Positions 1 to 12,439 of a stretch of DNA of 64,000 nt are shown piece after piece. The position numbers and the translations under genes were made by a program. The notes beneath the pieces were generated by a model that saw only the letters and a program-made list of their open reading frames with translations, was not told the origin of the DNA and searched no databases. The stretch comes from Dipteronia dyeriana (lineage: Eukaryota > Streptophyta > Magnoliopsida > Sapindales > Sapindaceae): positions 1,797,094 to 1,861,093 of the forward strand of contig CM065302.1 in NCBI GenBank assembly GCA_032871835.1, given 5' to 3'. Within the stretch, counting starts at the first letter, position 1. The number at the start of each line of letters is the position of its first letter.

Positions 1-1650
1 GCCTAGGCTGGGCCACAAGAGTGAGGCATGCATACCTCACATGTGGACCTGTGGCAAATGGCCATTTTGTAAGACCTGCAAACATCTATTTTTAAAAAAC
101 AACTAATTAAACAATAAATATTAATATTGCAGTGAAGTGGTTAAGTCACACAACTTCTTCATACAAAACCTTGGTTTGAACCTAGCAAAATATAAGGGAG
201 AAGGATTGGAACCATCCCCAACAAGCTTGAAATTTTCTATAACAGCACTGTCTCCGAGCTGGTTGATGCATATCATACAAACTTTTATCGGTAAAAGAGA
301 TCAAGTGTTTGAAGGCATAGCTCAAGGAGAGTGAATAAGCTCGGGCTTGAATTAAGCAAACTTGTAACGTAGAAGCTTGAGGTGAACCAAGAGTTCGTAG
401 ACTGGTACCTTGCTTCCTAACTTAAAGCTGATCAAAGGGCTTCGACTGGTAAGGAAGAGCTATAGTCCACCAAAGACATCATGGCCTTTATACTAGAGTC
501 AATGCTTCAAACCAAGGAAAAGGTTAACAAGGCTTGGTTGACATACGAGTGGAGAATTGAAGGACTGAACCGTCAGTCAGTTATTGTGGAGACTCTATTA
601 AAAGAAGTCAGGCTCGAGCTAGAGGTTTAGACTATCAAATGCTTTAAGAGAACTCCTTCCTATAACACTCTTATTATTTAGAAGTTTCAATAAGGCTTGG
701 TCTCCACTGGGGAGTTCAACATGGTGAAAATTAGGGCACTTGTTAGAGCTAGGGACAAATGGTGTTAATCGATCAAAAGACATTTGAACAGGTCCCTAGA
801 GGCCCATTAAGCTCAGATGAGGGAGTGCCTTGCTTATTGTGGGAGTATGAACAAAGAATCACATCTCATGTGTCTTGAAGATCCTTTAAAAGTGCCTCAT
901 CTACTTTCTGTGTGAGCCAGAAGAGTGGCGTTAATGGCAAAGACCCTAATGTTAGTCCCGTGCCCGGTAGGGACTACAACTCCAAGATAAGGGATTGAAC
1001 ATTTGTGTTATTCTGGCTATCAGATGAAAGCTTGCTAAGCGAATATGAGATGATGCCCGAAATGAGTGGTAGTAGTGGAAACTAGACTTAAACGACTCTA
1101 AGCGAAGATTAGTTCCCCGAATCCTGTGATCCGCCTCCAACTTCTTGACTTGTGTATGTTTTTGATGCAACAGCAGTAGATCAGTTGACATTAGATTATA
1201 AGGAGAGGTGGGATATGAGAAAAAACCAAGGAAAATGGGCCATTTCAATCCTACTAGTCCGGGCGACGGAGTCGGAATGACTTGAAATTTTGACAGCCAA
1301 TGCGTTTCAGCAAGACCTTTCAAAATTAGAAGCTTTGCTTATGAGGTATACCCTTTTTTAGCCGAATTCCATCGTTTAGGCACTGAAAAGACAGTTTTTG
1401 TCGTTTTAGGAAAGTTTCGTTTTTATAATAAATCAAGTTTCCTAAGTTCGAATCGACTTCCGTCGATTCCGGGATGCTTAGGATTCTTAGTAAAATTAGT
1501 TTAATTAAAAAATATATTAAAATCATTAATATTATATATTAAAACAGAAATTGAAAACTTAAAAAGACTCAAATGACCTTGACAAATTTATATAATTACA
1601 CTTGATAAATTTACATAATTATATATCTATCCATAAAACTTTACAAAATA
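1..1650. other. no recognisable gene; decayed coding-like stretch
   Basis: Plus-strand frames between about 350 and 900 read as charged, helix-prone peptide broken by several stops (for example a run containing KVNKAWLTYEWRIEGLNRQS near 520-580). This looks like an old transposon or gene remnant, but I recognise no family. Around 132-180 a tRNA-like pair of boxes (GGTTAAGT and GGTTTGAACC) hints at a decayed SINE. Nothing else stands out. Confidence 0.3.
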
Positions 1651-2596
1651 AGAAATTGACCCCAACACCACCACCACCATTCATTCATCACTCTCAGTCC
1701 ATTTCCTACATTCACCATCACCACTAACACCACCACCACCACCACCAACAGCAGCAAAAACCAAACGATCTGAACACTGCCACCAAACTCATTTCTTTCT
1801 CGATCAAACTCATTTATCTCTTTCTCTTGATCCCGATCTCCTCACCAATGTAGTTTAATTTTTGATTTTTTTTACGGTGCCGATTCAATGGGTTCTTGGT
1901 TTGGTGATGGTGGTTGAGTAATTTGAGATTCACTGATATGATGGTTGGTTGAATTCAGTGGTGGGATGGGTTTTAGGGTTGGATTTTGGTGGTGGGAGGG
2001 TTTGGTGATTCCAAGGAAACGTGCGAGTGAGAGGTTGGAATGGGTGGAAAACTGACTGGATAAGGATCGACAGTTGTTCTGGGTAGAAAACCATCGGAAA
2101 CGATATCGGAAACTGTGTAGAACAGACGGGTTTTATGTCGGATCAACCACCAGGTCCGGGTCGGGCATGTGCAGGTCGACGGGTCGCTGGCTGGAAAAGA
2201 CGACGTGACGTCACACTGATGCAAGGGGTGTACTCATCAATGTTTGGGGTGCGCTCAGTGGCCCAAGTTGACTTCTTTTAGGGTGTAATTAGATATGGGT
2301 TGGGGTGTGCTTAGTAGGCCCAACAGCTCACTTCATAAAGGGCATAATGGTCTTTTAACCGGTACCAAGGGCAATATGGTCATTTTTCCCTCTGACTTTG
2401 TCATTTAACGAAAACCGTTACAGAATCACTAAAGTTAGTAATTCAAAAAACCAGTGGACCAAACCCAGATTAACACTAACTAGAGGGACTAAAATCTTAA
2501 TATCCCTAAATATTATTAAATTTTTATATTTTTTAAAAATCCAATAATTCATATATCATATATAATAATATAATAATAGATTTTTTTTTTCACATT
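1651..2596. other. intergenic, ACC-rich low-complexity tract
   Basis: Positions 1659-1757 are rich in ACC/CAC triplets. Positions 1900-2240 are unusually G-rich for this window but give no recognisable protein in either direction. I see no supported gene here. Confidence 0.4.
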
Positions 2597-2940
2597 TTAT
2601 GTGGTTGCGACACGTGGTAATCATAAATGTTTTTAATATTTTTTTTATGTTTTAATATATATTAATATAATAATAGACTTTTTACTATTTTTTATCTGAT
2701 TGCGACACATGGCAATCATAAATATTATTAATTTTTATTTTTATTTTTTAATATGTAATAATAATAATAATAATAGATTTTTTTCTAATTTTTATTTGGT
2801 TACGACACGTGGCAATCATAACTATTTTTTTTAATTTTTTTAATGTATTATATAACAATAATCATATATCATATATAATAATAGAATAATAGAATTTTTT
2901 CAACTTTTTATGTGGTTACGACACGTGACAATCCGATGAG
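2597..2940. repeat. about 100-bp tandem repeat, four units, each with a G-box-like core
   Basis: Four imperfect units about 97 to 115 bp apart share the core GGTTGCGACACGTGGCAATC (near 2602, 2695, 2797 and 2912), separated by AT-rich spacers with TAATAATAATAGA. Two cores read CACGTGG, one is changed to CACATGG and one to CACGTGA. CACGTG is the plant G-box. Whether it works here is unknown, because no gene start is visible nearby. Confidence 0.7.
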
Positions 2941-3244
2941 TTTATTTTTGTCGCTAGAAAATGTACATCAAAAAATATTTATAAAGTCCTTAACAATGTC
3001 GTTAATTTTTTTTTATAAAAAGTATAGTTACAAGCTAGGGTATTGTCCACAGGGAAAAGGGAAATCAAATGATTTAAACTAGTATCATATAATAATATAA
3101 TAATATTAAGATAAGCCAACAATTTAATGCTATGTAGTTTGGATTTTGAAGAGTTGGTTGTCGGGTATCAATTGTAATCAGTAATCACTCATCAGTTTCA
3201 AAAACTAAATACAAAGGTAGGTATCGATTTATCTACCAGTCAAA
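2941..3244. other. intergenic, nothing recognised
   Basis: AT-rich sequence between the tandem repeat and the Tourist-like element. No open frame, RNA gene or terminal repeat is supported. Confidence 0.4.
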
Positions 3245-3613
3245 GGGGTCGTTTTTTTTTTAACTTAAAACTTAATAGGTCTGAATCATAATTATTAAGT
3301 TGTTTTGTTTATTTTTCTAAATGGTCAAACAACTTAAACATTCTAAAAAATAACTTAAAATAAAAAGTAAAAAATCATAACTTTTCACTTAATTGCAAAT
3401 CACTGAATTGCATTAAATGCAATCCAAAATCTTTTCTTCCGATACTATCCGGTCATATATAACATGTTTCCAATTTCATCATAATTATATATTGTATATA
3501 ACTCTTTTATTTTAATATATTGCTTATTTTAAATAGCTTTAAAAATAAAAAAGAACCCTAATCACTTCTCATATTGGTGTTTAATATCAATAGTTTATTT
3601 TGATATTAGGGTG

Positions 3614-3667
<54 letters not shown>

Positions 3668-4051
3668 TAGAGTGTTTTGTGTGAGTTTTTACTCATACCT
3701 TTTCATTTTTTGAAAGAAAAAAAAACATTTTCTTTCCTTAGTAAAAATGAAGTTTATTTGTAATCGAAGAAGAAATCGAAGAAGAAGATCATGATCATAT
3801 GTGTTCATACATAATTATTGTTTTTGGATTGTTTTTATTCTATATTATATATATAATTGTTTAACATAGGTATAAATGTAAATTTACTAATTTTTAGACA
3901 ATTTTACTTTTAAAAAATAAATGCGTTGACAATACATTCAGATGTGAGAAAAACAAACAAACATGTCATTCAGGTTCAAGTTTCAGTCTCTATTCAGTCT
4001 TCAGAAAACTTCAGGACTATTCAGTCTTCAGACAAAAACAACAAACGACCC
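3245..4051. mobile_element. non-autonomous Tourist-like (PIF/Harbinger-type?) element, copy A
   Basis: The element begins GGGGTCGTTT and ends AAACGACCCC, so the termini are short inverted repeats of the style seen in Tourist elements. There is no coding capacity. The interior holds a (GT)n(TA)n microsatellite at 3615-3668. A second copy lies at 31149-31883 in the opposite orientation and aligns along most of its length, for example GATTTGCAATTAAGTG-like and TCTTCTTCG-rich segments. The flanks share only AAA, so the target duplication is doubtful. hAT membership is the main alternative. Confidence 0.65.
3615..3668. repeat. (GT)n(TA)n microsatellite
   Basis: About 14 GT units run directly into about 13 TA units, inside the Tourist-like element. 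Confidence 0.95.
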
Positions 4052-6765
4052 CAAAGTCGATCAACTGAAATGGAGTGGCGAAACTTGTATTTAGCAACTC
4101 GAATAGCAATGCAAAAGTGGACTGGGCCAAGCACGTCCCATCCGGCTTGTCAAGGAAGGCTGGGGTGCCTAGCACGGCCCACATATGGGGCATGCTGTGC
4201 TAGGCTCGACTCACACACGTGCCGCGTGCTGCGTGCCGGGCCGTATGTCGTGTTAGGTTCTTGAGTCTTGTTGGCATATTTCCATATCAAAACAACATTT
4301 CATTTGTATTGATTAATTGTCTAAGTCTCAATGTTTATCAAGCTTCAAGGTAGATTGGACAACATATCAAGTAAAGTTGAAGTCTTCAGAATGAATGGGC
4401 TCCATTGCTTAATAAAGGTATAATAAGACTTTATTCCTCTTACAAGGCTTAAGTGTATACACACACATTGCATTCATATGTGTACATGCATTGTTGTGCC
4501 AAATTTGTATAACGCAATCACACACTTATTAAAGTATGTACATGCACCAGATTTAATTTGACAATTTTTGTAAAATTGTATGTTCTAGGACCATCTCTAG
4601 GTAATTGCATACTTATGTGTTCTTGTGTTTTTTTGTTTTTATTTTTATTATATCAGAATTGATTATGTTCTCATACTTTACTATTTTGAGTTTTGATTAT
4701 TTCGGTTACTCATTTATTAAGTTTCAAGTTCCGAGTAGGAAGTTACGAAATTTTTCTTGTCTTTATCGTACATGGTTTTTATCCTTATGTATCAAGTTGA
4801 ATTCTATATTTTTTGTAAAAGTTTTGTTGACGTCCTTATGCGTGAGGGAGTTCCAGTTCATAATCCGAAAATGGATTAGAATTCAGAGTTTGGAGGTAGG
4901 AAAACGGTCAAAGAACGAGAAAATAGTAAAACTCTTATTACTACATGATTGTGAGTTCGAGTCATCCTCTTTCAAAAAAATCTCGAATTTATATAATACT
5001 AACCGACATTATTGTGACAAATCTGTCGAGACCTGACAAGATCTCTAACATCATGATTTGGATCTTCAAGCTGATAGGGATAATTTGATCATTTCAAAAT
5101 AATTGACTGGTCAATAATGAGCTCCAACGGTCAACGTTTTGGTCAAGGGTACTAATCAGTTATTTTAGCAAAAGGCAATCTAGTTGCAATATTATCAATG
5201 GTCAGGGTAGTTTAACACAATTTTCATTTTTTTTAATACTAATTGGTTCCCCAAATCAACCTCCATGTCCACGACCTGGACCAAGTCAAAAGAACCCTCT
5301 TCCACACCCAATTCAGCAAGCTCCTCCATGCCCACTTCGCCTAGCAGCCAAAACTTACAGTATACCTGAGCTTCTATCAGTCTTTCGTTACAAATTCTTT
5401 TGCATGTGATTTGGTGCTATAAATTAATTTAGGGAATCACAGGTCTCAATTATGTTAATTTAGTGGTAGTTACTTTGTGTTATGTAAAGACATTTTCATA
5501 TTCGAATAGGTTGTCTAATTTCTACATACCAGAGCAGTGAATGGGAGTCCTATATGTTGGATGGTGGTTAGGAGAGTGTAGAGTCTCTTTCTCTATATTT
5601 CAGGGAACAAAACAATTTGGCAAGAAGATCCATTCTAGGAATTTTAACACTGAGAGTAAGATCCATACCGAGTTTATGTCAGAATATACGATATTCATCT
5701 ATCCTCTCAAAGACTAGCAAATAAAATAGCCTCTATCCAATAAAACATAAATTATCCCTATTTGAAGTGGTGTATGATTTTTCTTTATATATGTCAAGAT
5801 ACACCACCCAAACAAAGGCATAGAAAGTAAAATACAATTCTCATCGTTTACGGCTTATGTCCCTGAAAAATACTGATAAAGGACTGATAAACATTGATAA
5901 ATTTTTATTTCCATGTTTATAGCTATGTTTGGTTCTTGATTACCGGTCAAGGGAAGGGGGACTTCAGTAGCAAATAAATGACTTGTAGGGTTCAGCAATG
6001 TGTTCTTGTTTTGATTTGATTGAATATAGGTTTGACTGTTTGAGAACTTGAGATTCTCAATGCTCTCTCATAAACCTAGGGCACCCACCAAACTTTTATC
6101 TTTTAAGAGATTAACAACGGTGCTAACAGGCAAATAATTTGTTAGCTTATGCAAAAACCATTTTGTTTCCATTCTTGTCTATTGGAAGCTTTAACTTCAC
6201 TATATATAAGCAACAAAAATGTAGGAAAAAACTTAATAAAAGAAACAACACACAAAATTACCCAAATCGTCTTTCTTGTTTGTGTTCATCTGGCTTCCTG
6301 CAACAAATTTAAAACAAATTTGCTACACTCGTACAGTTTCTCAAATTAAATATATAAAGCATTAAAATTATTCAAATTTCTCAAGAACCAAAAAAAAAAA
6401 AAAGAAGTATTTATTTACCCTTTACCGGCGGGCTCTTTGATTCTCCAAGTTCTTTTCACATGCCATCATTCCATCTTGGACTTTTGTGTTTTCGTATATA
6501 TAAAGAGAGAGAGAATCTGATAAGGCTTCGGTTTTTAGAAGATGAATGGTTTGCAATTAGTCGTCATAAAAAATAATTATTAACAATTATGATATGTTTA
6601 TCATGAGTACATAAATATAATCGGTTACCAAAAACCGGTGGTAATTATAATGAGATAAAGGATCAATGCATTACATAAGTAACAATTCACAATTATTGAA
6701 TGATTAATGCACTTCTGGATATTATAATTTAATATTATATTTATCTCTTAAAAAAAAAATTAATG
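4052..6765. other. intergenic; no supported gene
   Basis: A GC-rich patch at 4120-4262 contains repeated GGCACGGCC-like words and looks like a dispersed-repeat fragment. A 143-residue open frame at 4605-5036 is hydrophobic and AT-driven, with no recognised domain. A B-box-like GAGTTCGAGTCATCC near 4951 suggests a decayed SINE. A short minus-strand coding-like stretch near 5270-5350 (GMEELAELGVEEG) could be an exon remnant, but I cannot name it. Confidence 0.3.
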
Positions 6766-6945
6766 GAAATGTTACTCTTCTTAAAAATTTATTCCAAAAA
6801 TATGCACAATGCAATGTGACAGTTCAGTTCATTTTATGTATTGTCATGTTTTTACTCTCATTATCTCTTTTACTGAACTGTCATGTTGGATTGTACATAT
6901 TTTAAAGACAATTTATTGAAAAATATACCATTACCCATAAAATAA
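6766..6945. mobile_element. hairpin MITE, about 180 bp
   Basis: The two halves are imperfect reverse complements. The left arm has AATTTATTCC, a TATGCACAATG-like stretch and GTGACAGTTCAG; the right arm has CTGAACTGTCATG, ATTGTACATAT and AATTTATTG. The stem is about 70 bp per arm around a short loop. There is no coding capacity. The superfamily is not assigned because no clear target duplication is visible. Confidence 0.65.
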
Positions 6946-8675
6946 TAACATTTATGATATACACATGGCTATTTTTGATGAGAAGAAACTATTTTTATTA
7001 TATAAATTGTTTTATCATATCATATATCATATAATGTGATTACATCAAATCATATAAACATGACATTTTAAATTGCCACATGGTGGGGTCCAGTTAAAAA
7101 AGACTATCATATTATATCATACAATATGATTATATCATATCATATAAACATGACATTTATTAAGTTGCTACATAGTTAATATTTTATTATTGTTTTGTAA
7201 GTATTAATTAAAATGTCACATGTTAACTTTTGGTTCAAAAAGGGTATTATTATATGATTATATATGATATGATATATAATATATGAAAAATAATAATAAT
7301 AACATTTATAATTGTTATATGGTCGTAACCATATTAAAAATGGAAAAAAAATTATTATTATATTATTTCATATAACATAATTAGTATAAATAGTTAACTA
7401 AAATTGTGTCCATTTTGATCGGGACCAAGTAAAGTAATCAAGACGGACACGGCTATGCTGTTGGATCGAGAGAAAAAAAATTCTTACTAGGCTTAAAATA
7501 ACTTCGAAATTGACACTACACCTAAAAACACTTTTTTGTTATGAAAAAGGGTTTTTCGGGACCGAAAAGTCTCTACGAGGGAAAAAAACATGGCATTCTT
7601 CACATACATTGCAAGCCCTCTGTATTAAAACATATAATGTTATAATATAATTTAGAGTTAAAATAGAAAACTAGTTGTAGCTTCCTTTCGTCGAAAACAG
7701 ATGTTCTCCATATTTTTTGACGGATTCTTTCAAGAGCATGACGCCAAAAAAACCCTGGCAATAGGAATCATCTTCCACCAACACTGTTGATGACGATTGT
7801 GGCGGCCCCAAGAAAAAAAAAAGAGTGAAAGTGGTCGAGCAGATATTTCTTTTATTTTCCTATATCTTACACCTTTTTTGTTTAACATATTTGTTTTTTT
7901 TTTAATATTAATATGTACATTGGCATGAAGTTTCCCCAAATCCACCTTTAGCCCCAGACCTAATTAACCTGAACCCTCCTCCACCGGTCCATTATGAGAT
8001 TCGATTGAAAGCATAACATGTAATAATATAATTTAGAGTTAAAACCGTGTATATTATTATTTAGAGTCTTGTTTGAATTTTATATTATTGTGGTCTATTT
8101 ATTATTGTTGCTTTGAATCTACGTAATTTATAGTTTTTTTTTTCCGAAATTACACGTCGACAACATTGTTTTATTAACCGAGTTTGGACACATGTTTGAG
8201 ACATCAAAAATTCTTAACTGCATTTTAACTTCCCTAATAACGTTTTGATTTCCTAGTGACAGTGGGAATTCTAAACGATGTCCGGAATTCCAATCCAAAT
8301 TCACAACACCATTTGGAAAAATATTTTTCTCAGTATCGACTGCAATTCTCTTCTCTCTCACTAAATTTAGAACTAAGTAGAGTTTTATGATTGTTCTAGT
8401 AATAATCACACACCATCGCTTGTGATCCGAGTATCATGAAACCGTCATGTTAATGTTCCGCTAATAAAGGTACACTGTTCTACTATTTTTCTTTTCAAAA
8501 ATAATTTTAGATAACCATTAAAGCTTAAACTATCAAAAAAAAAAATTAACCTATTTAACAACAATCATTTCCTTTCAATAAAAAAAAAAACAATAACAAC
8601 AACATCAACAATCATTTTAATGTTTGTTTTGCAAATTCATACAGCCTAAAAATCTTTGGTTTGGTTAAGCTTTAC
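6946..8675. other. intergenic, AT-rich, local duplication
   Basis: Near 7020-7180 two copies of a segment containing ATCATATAAACATGACATTT occur about 95 bp apart. A 93-residue minus-strand frame at 8128-8409 is not recognised. No gene is supported. Confidence 0.3.
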
Positions 8676-8930
8676 CTCGTTTTTTTTTTTTAACAACGAA
8701 TTTTTATTCATGAGCCAAGCAAGCCATCAACAACACAAAACATAGAGGCAAAAGGCAGCAGTTCAAGCAGAAGCCCACAGAAACAGACCAACAACAAACC
8801 AAAAAGACCACAAAACAGGACAGAAACAACGAGAGAAAAACAGAGCAGCAACGACCGCCAACTCTACCACAGTCCACAGACACCCCACCACCTCCAGACC
8901 CCTACTTCAAAACGCCAAGAACCTTACTTG
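8676..8930 (-). mobile_element. 5'-truncated LINE 3' end (minus strand)
   Basis: Read on the minus strand, this is a T-rich, non-coding 3' UTR ending in an AATAAAAATTC signal and a poly(A) run (the poly(T) at about 8683-8693 on the plus strand). That is the usual form of a plant L1-type 3' end. A similar tail lies at 27380-27540, and the better-preserved LINE at 20920-22008 ends the same way. There is no coding part. Confidence 0.5.
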
Positions 8931-9106
8931 TTAATTAGTTGCAGAGTATATAAAAGAGCAACGCCTTGAATCACTGCATATATAATATGATGCTCTTAAA
9001 AAACTTGGAAAAAATTTAACGAGTTTGAAGTGGATAATGAAGAAATACCACACTAACAAAAACAAATAAAAGTGCGTAGATATAAGAAACACACACAATA
9101 ATTACC

Positions 9107-10493
9107 TGGATGAGATGTGGAATGGGACCATCAAAGCCGAGGAATTTCATGTCACGCCATTGTCTTGAGAATTCTTGATCTCGTTGTATCTGGAGTTGTC
9201 AACTTGCAGTTGTTTGGGATCTTCAAACCTTTAAGCCTAGGCAAGGCTCCTTCCTCTACTTGCAACTCTTCTATTTTTTGAATTTGTAGGACTTCAAGCC
9301 GATGAAAACCGTTGGCTCTGCACCTCAGTTTCTTTACATAGGGAACAGAGCAATCTAACAAGTGAAGAAACATGAGGTTTGGTAACTTGGCATATAGAGG
9401 CATTGGATCAACCTGGGGATAAAATCTTGTTAAATGTAGGCATTCGAGATTTGGCAAGATTTCATGTATGTTTTCTGGCAATTTATCTATATCCCCCCTT
9501 AATCTCAAAACTAGGAGATTCTGGCAATGAGAGAGTTCTTGGAATGATATTAAAGCTTGATCGAAATTAACATGCTTATCAACATGCAGAATTCGAAGGT
9601 TTTTTAATATGGTTACGGAGTGAAAAGAGAACTTCTCTGTTCTCGAAAAACTATAGCCTACACGAATCCCCAATTCTCGAAGATTAACCAACTCATGATC
9701 AGCTATGATTTTAACCCAGGATTCATTTGATACATATTTGAGAGTACGAAGCTTTTGGAAGCTGTTTTTGGGCAAAGGCTCAACTGAAAAGTTTCCAATT
9801 AAATGTCTCAACTCTTCCAACTTACCAATTTCGGCCGGTAGTTTAATCTCTTGCCTACTACACATATCCAAAGTTTGTAGTCTCTGCAAGTTGAAAATTG
9901 ATAGCGAGGAGAGACCGAAATCCGGCTCTTTTAACTTCAAATACTTTAAATGAATCAACTTTCCTATCTCTTTAGGTATTGCCCTTTGCCTTGTATTGCC
10001 AACATTGAGCACTCTTAGAGACCTTAATTTCCAACACATTTCTGCTACCAACTGTTGCTCTTCATCAAATTAGAAAACAGACCTTAAACGTGGGTTACAT
10101 TGTTCAAGCCATGACGATGTTTTTATCTTAGAATAAAAAGCTTGTCGCGAACAAGACGATATGCTCGAATATCTATTTGAATGTTTCTTCATGATCATAA
10201 ATATAAAGAAAGTTAAGATCTTTTGCCTTTTCGATTGCAAGATCACGTAAAAGATCGTGTACTCGACATTTTGCTTTTATCTCCCACCGTCTTGTTTCTA
10301 CTTGAAGCAAGCTTCTATTGTTCAACTCGTCTAAGTAATCTCTGGCCACATCTTCCATTACACGGTCTTCATCACCCTCCGCCACGAACAGTTGGATCAA
10401 TTCCTCCATGTCTATCTCAAAGTCCTCCGGAAAAAGACCTAGATAGAGAAAACATTGCTTCACTTGATACGGTAAATAATCGAAGCTTAAAGC
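9107..10493 (-). pseudogene. CC-NB-LRR resistance gene, 3' half (ARC2/winged helix and LRRs)
   Basis: This is the downstream half of the gene beginning at 17807, cut off by Copia-1. The first residues after the insertion are LALSFDYLPYQVKQCFLYLG, the conserved motif at the start of the winged-helix part of NB-ARC, followed by an MHD-like VHDLLRDLAIEKAK. Leucine-rich repeats follow (LRSLRVLNVGN, LIHLKYLKL, LQRLQTLD, LEELRHL). Lesions: a stop and frameshift near 10160-10175, an in-frame TAA near 10070, and a frame change near the C-terminus. A possible splice donor (CAG then GTAATT on the minus strand) lies at 9104-9106, after a frame reading FLGFDGPIPHLIQ. It would act in intracellular pathogen recognition if intact. 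It is now a pseudogene. Confidence 0.88.
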
Positions 10494-10498
10494 TAACA

Positions 10499-11370
10499 TG
10501 TTGTTGTTAGCCCATCTCTTTCCAGCCCAATCCAAGGCCCAATGATGAAAAAGAAGTTGAAGCTCAAGAAGCCCAACTGAATGCTCCCAGCTCGATTTGT
10601 TTTCTCACTTACTCATACGACACCGTTTTGAGACTTATCAGATATGGTTGCTGACTCAGGATTTCCATCCGATTTGGCGACCGCTGATTGGTTGTTTTCG
10701 TCTTCGCTGTACATTATCTGATAACGTGTATAAAAACGAAGCGAAGGAGAGAGAATTATTTATTTTCTGATTTTAGGTTTTCGTTTGGTTTTTCACTGAA
10801 GCTTTTCTCTCTGTTGTTCATTGTGTTCTTGATGTTCATTGTGATTTCTAGGCTCCTCTGTTGTGAATCTCAGAGAGGGTTAGAAGAGAAAACGAAAGAT
10901 CTGAGTGTTGTGGTTCTTCTGGTGTAATTTGTGTACACTTCTGAGTTGTATCTTAGGTGTTAAATTGTTTGAGTAACGCTGGTTTTGAGCATTTTGGTGT
11001 TGAGGTTTCTGGGCTCCTTTTGTGAGGGTTGATCTTGTGTCTAATTTCAGAGTTTTCTATTGTAAACATTGTTCTTGTGTTTTTCTAGGTTGTAAAGGCT
11101 GTAAGAATTCTTATATAGTGATAGGGTCTCTTCAAAGAGGCTCAACGTGGATGTAGGCCCCCAGTTTTGGGCTGAACCACGATAATCTTGTGTGTTGTTT
11201 TTTCTTTTACAGCATTTGCTTAAATTCTGCTGTTCTGTTCTATCTTTTAGATCAATTAGTTTTTTAATTGATTGATAGTTGGATTCAGAATCTTTTATCT
11301 GTCAATTTTTCTTGCAAGATAATTCTTTGACAGATGTAGTTGGGATCTTGAGTTGATCGAGATCCTAACA
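10499..11370 (+). repeat. Copia-1 5' LTR
   Basis: 872 bp, TG to CA. A TATA box (TATAAAAA, 10729-10736) lies about 40 bp downstream of an ATTGG (inverted CCAAT) at 10687, which places the likely transcription start near 10760. A polypyrimidine stretch near the LTR end precedes the primer-binding site. Confidence 0.95.
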
Positions 11371-11384
11371 GTGGTATCAGAGCT
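11371..11384 (+). other. Copia-1 primer-binding site
   Basis: TGGTATCAGAGC at 11372-11383 directly follows the LTR. It matches the initiator-methionine tRNA 3' end used by most plant Copia elements. Confidence 0.9.
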
Positions 11385-11554
11385 TGAAGACTGAACCAAC
11401 GGCGAACAACGAGGAGCAATATCCTCCGGTGGCAGAGCCTTCAAACTCAGAAGACTCGGCTGGAGAAGAGGACTTCAGCAGTGAATCTGCTAGCAGTGCT
11501 TCTGAGGTAAAAATCCCTGATTTTAATAATTTTGGAAATTTTAATTTTACTGGC

Positions 11555-12439
11555 ATGAACATGAAATTTGAAATAGATAAGTTTGATGGCACTGGGGATT
11601 TCGGGATTTGGAGAAGAAAGGTGAAAGCCCTTCTCTCCCAACAGAAAATCCTCAGAGCCATTGAAGGTCCTGATAAATTACCTGAATCATTAACTGAAGA
11701 ACAGAAAGATGACATGTTAGAAATGGCTTTAGGAACAATAATCCTGAATTTGTCTGATAATATTTTTAGGGACGTTAATGATGAATCCATTGCTTGTAAT
11801 ATGTGGAAGAAATTAGAAAGCTTATATCTTACAAAGTCTTTAACTAATAAAATCTATCTTAGGGAAAGACTTTTTAGTTTTAAAATGGATCCAAGCACGA
11901 ATCTTGGTCAGAATCTTGATGAATTCAAGAAAATGACTATAGAACTTGCTAATGCTGGGGATGATGAAAAACTTAGTGATGAAAATGAAGCTATAATCTT
12001 GCTTAATTCTCTTCCTGATTCTTTTAAAGATGTAAAGGCTGCTATTAAATATAGTAGAACCTCGTTATCTTTAGAAGAGTGTATCTCCGTTGTAAAATCT
12101 AAAGATCTAGAACTTAAGATTGAGAAAAAGGATAGTGGTGAAAATTTGTTTGTTAGGGGTAGACAGCCAGTAAGAAATGGGAATAATAATCATAATCCTA
12201 ATAATAATAATAATAATAACAAATGCAAGGGTAGAAGTAAGACTCCTAATCGAAATAGGTCTCAATCTAATAATAGAAACAATACTAGAAAATGTTATTA
12301 CTGTGGTAAAGAAGATCATATTAGAAAATACTGCTATGAGCTTAAGAAAAAGAATCAAGATAAAACTCATAATGATGGTGATGCAGCTGTTGCTTCTAAG
12401 TCTTTTAAGCCTAGTGAAGTATTAGCAGTAACAACATAG
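11555..12439 (+). CDS. Copia-1 gag polyprotein
   Basis: The open frame runs from just after the primer-binding site (11384), but the first ATG is at 11555, giving about 294 residues starting MNMKFEIDKFDG. This is the usual start of Copia Gag, which packages the element RNA. The UBN2/gag domain includes FGIWRRKVKALL and MWKKLESLYLTKSLTNK. An Asn-rich linker (about 12180-12220) precedes a zinc knuckle CYYCGKEDHIRKYC (CX2CX4HX4C). The 57 codons upstream of the ATG are acidic and may be 5' leader or use a non-AUG start. The frame ends at TAG 12437-12439, immediately before the protease. Confidence 0.85.
   Translation: MNMKFEIDKFDGTGDFGIWRRKVKALLSQQKILRAIEGPDKLPESLTEEQKDDMLEMALGTIILNLSDNIFRDVNDESIACNMWKKLESLYLTKSLTNKIYLRERLFSFKMDPSTNLGQNLDEFKKMTIELANAGDDEKLSDENEAIILLNSLPDSFKDVKAAIKYSRTSLSLEECISVVKSKDLELKIEKKDSGENLFVRGRQPVRNGNNNHNPNNNNNNNKCKGRSKTPNRNRSQSNNRNNTRKCYYCGKEDHIRKYCYELKKKNQDKTHNDGDAAVASKSFKPSEVLAVTT

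Noticed and set aside
132..180. tRNA gene
   Set aside because: A and B boxes are only approximate and no cloverleaf can be drawn; at most a SINE remnant.
952..1323. 123-residue minus-strand open frame
   Set aside because: No recognised domain and composition shifts along its length; a plus-strand coding-like remnant lies just upstream. Treated as chance.
4120..4264. GC-rich stretch as the 3' end of a gene
   Set aside because: Repeated GGCACGG-type words look like a dispersed repeat, and the frame begins inside the Tourist-like element.
4605..5036. 143-residue plus-strand frame rich in Phe, Leu, Ser
   Set aside because: Hydrophobicity follows from T-rich DNA; no domain, no splice context, and a SINE-like B box overlaps its end.
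8128..8409. 93-residue minus-strand protein
   Set aside because: No motif or family recognised and no neighbouring exons found.
12177..12425. overlapping Ile-rich frames within Copia-1 gag
   Set aside because: Alternative-frame readings of the AAT-rich Asn linker of Gag.
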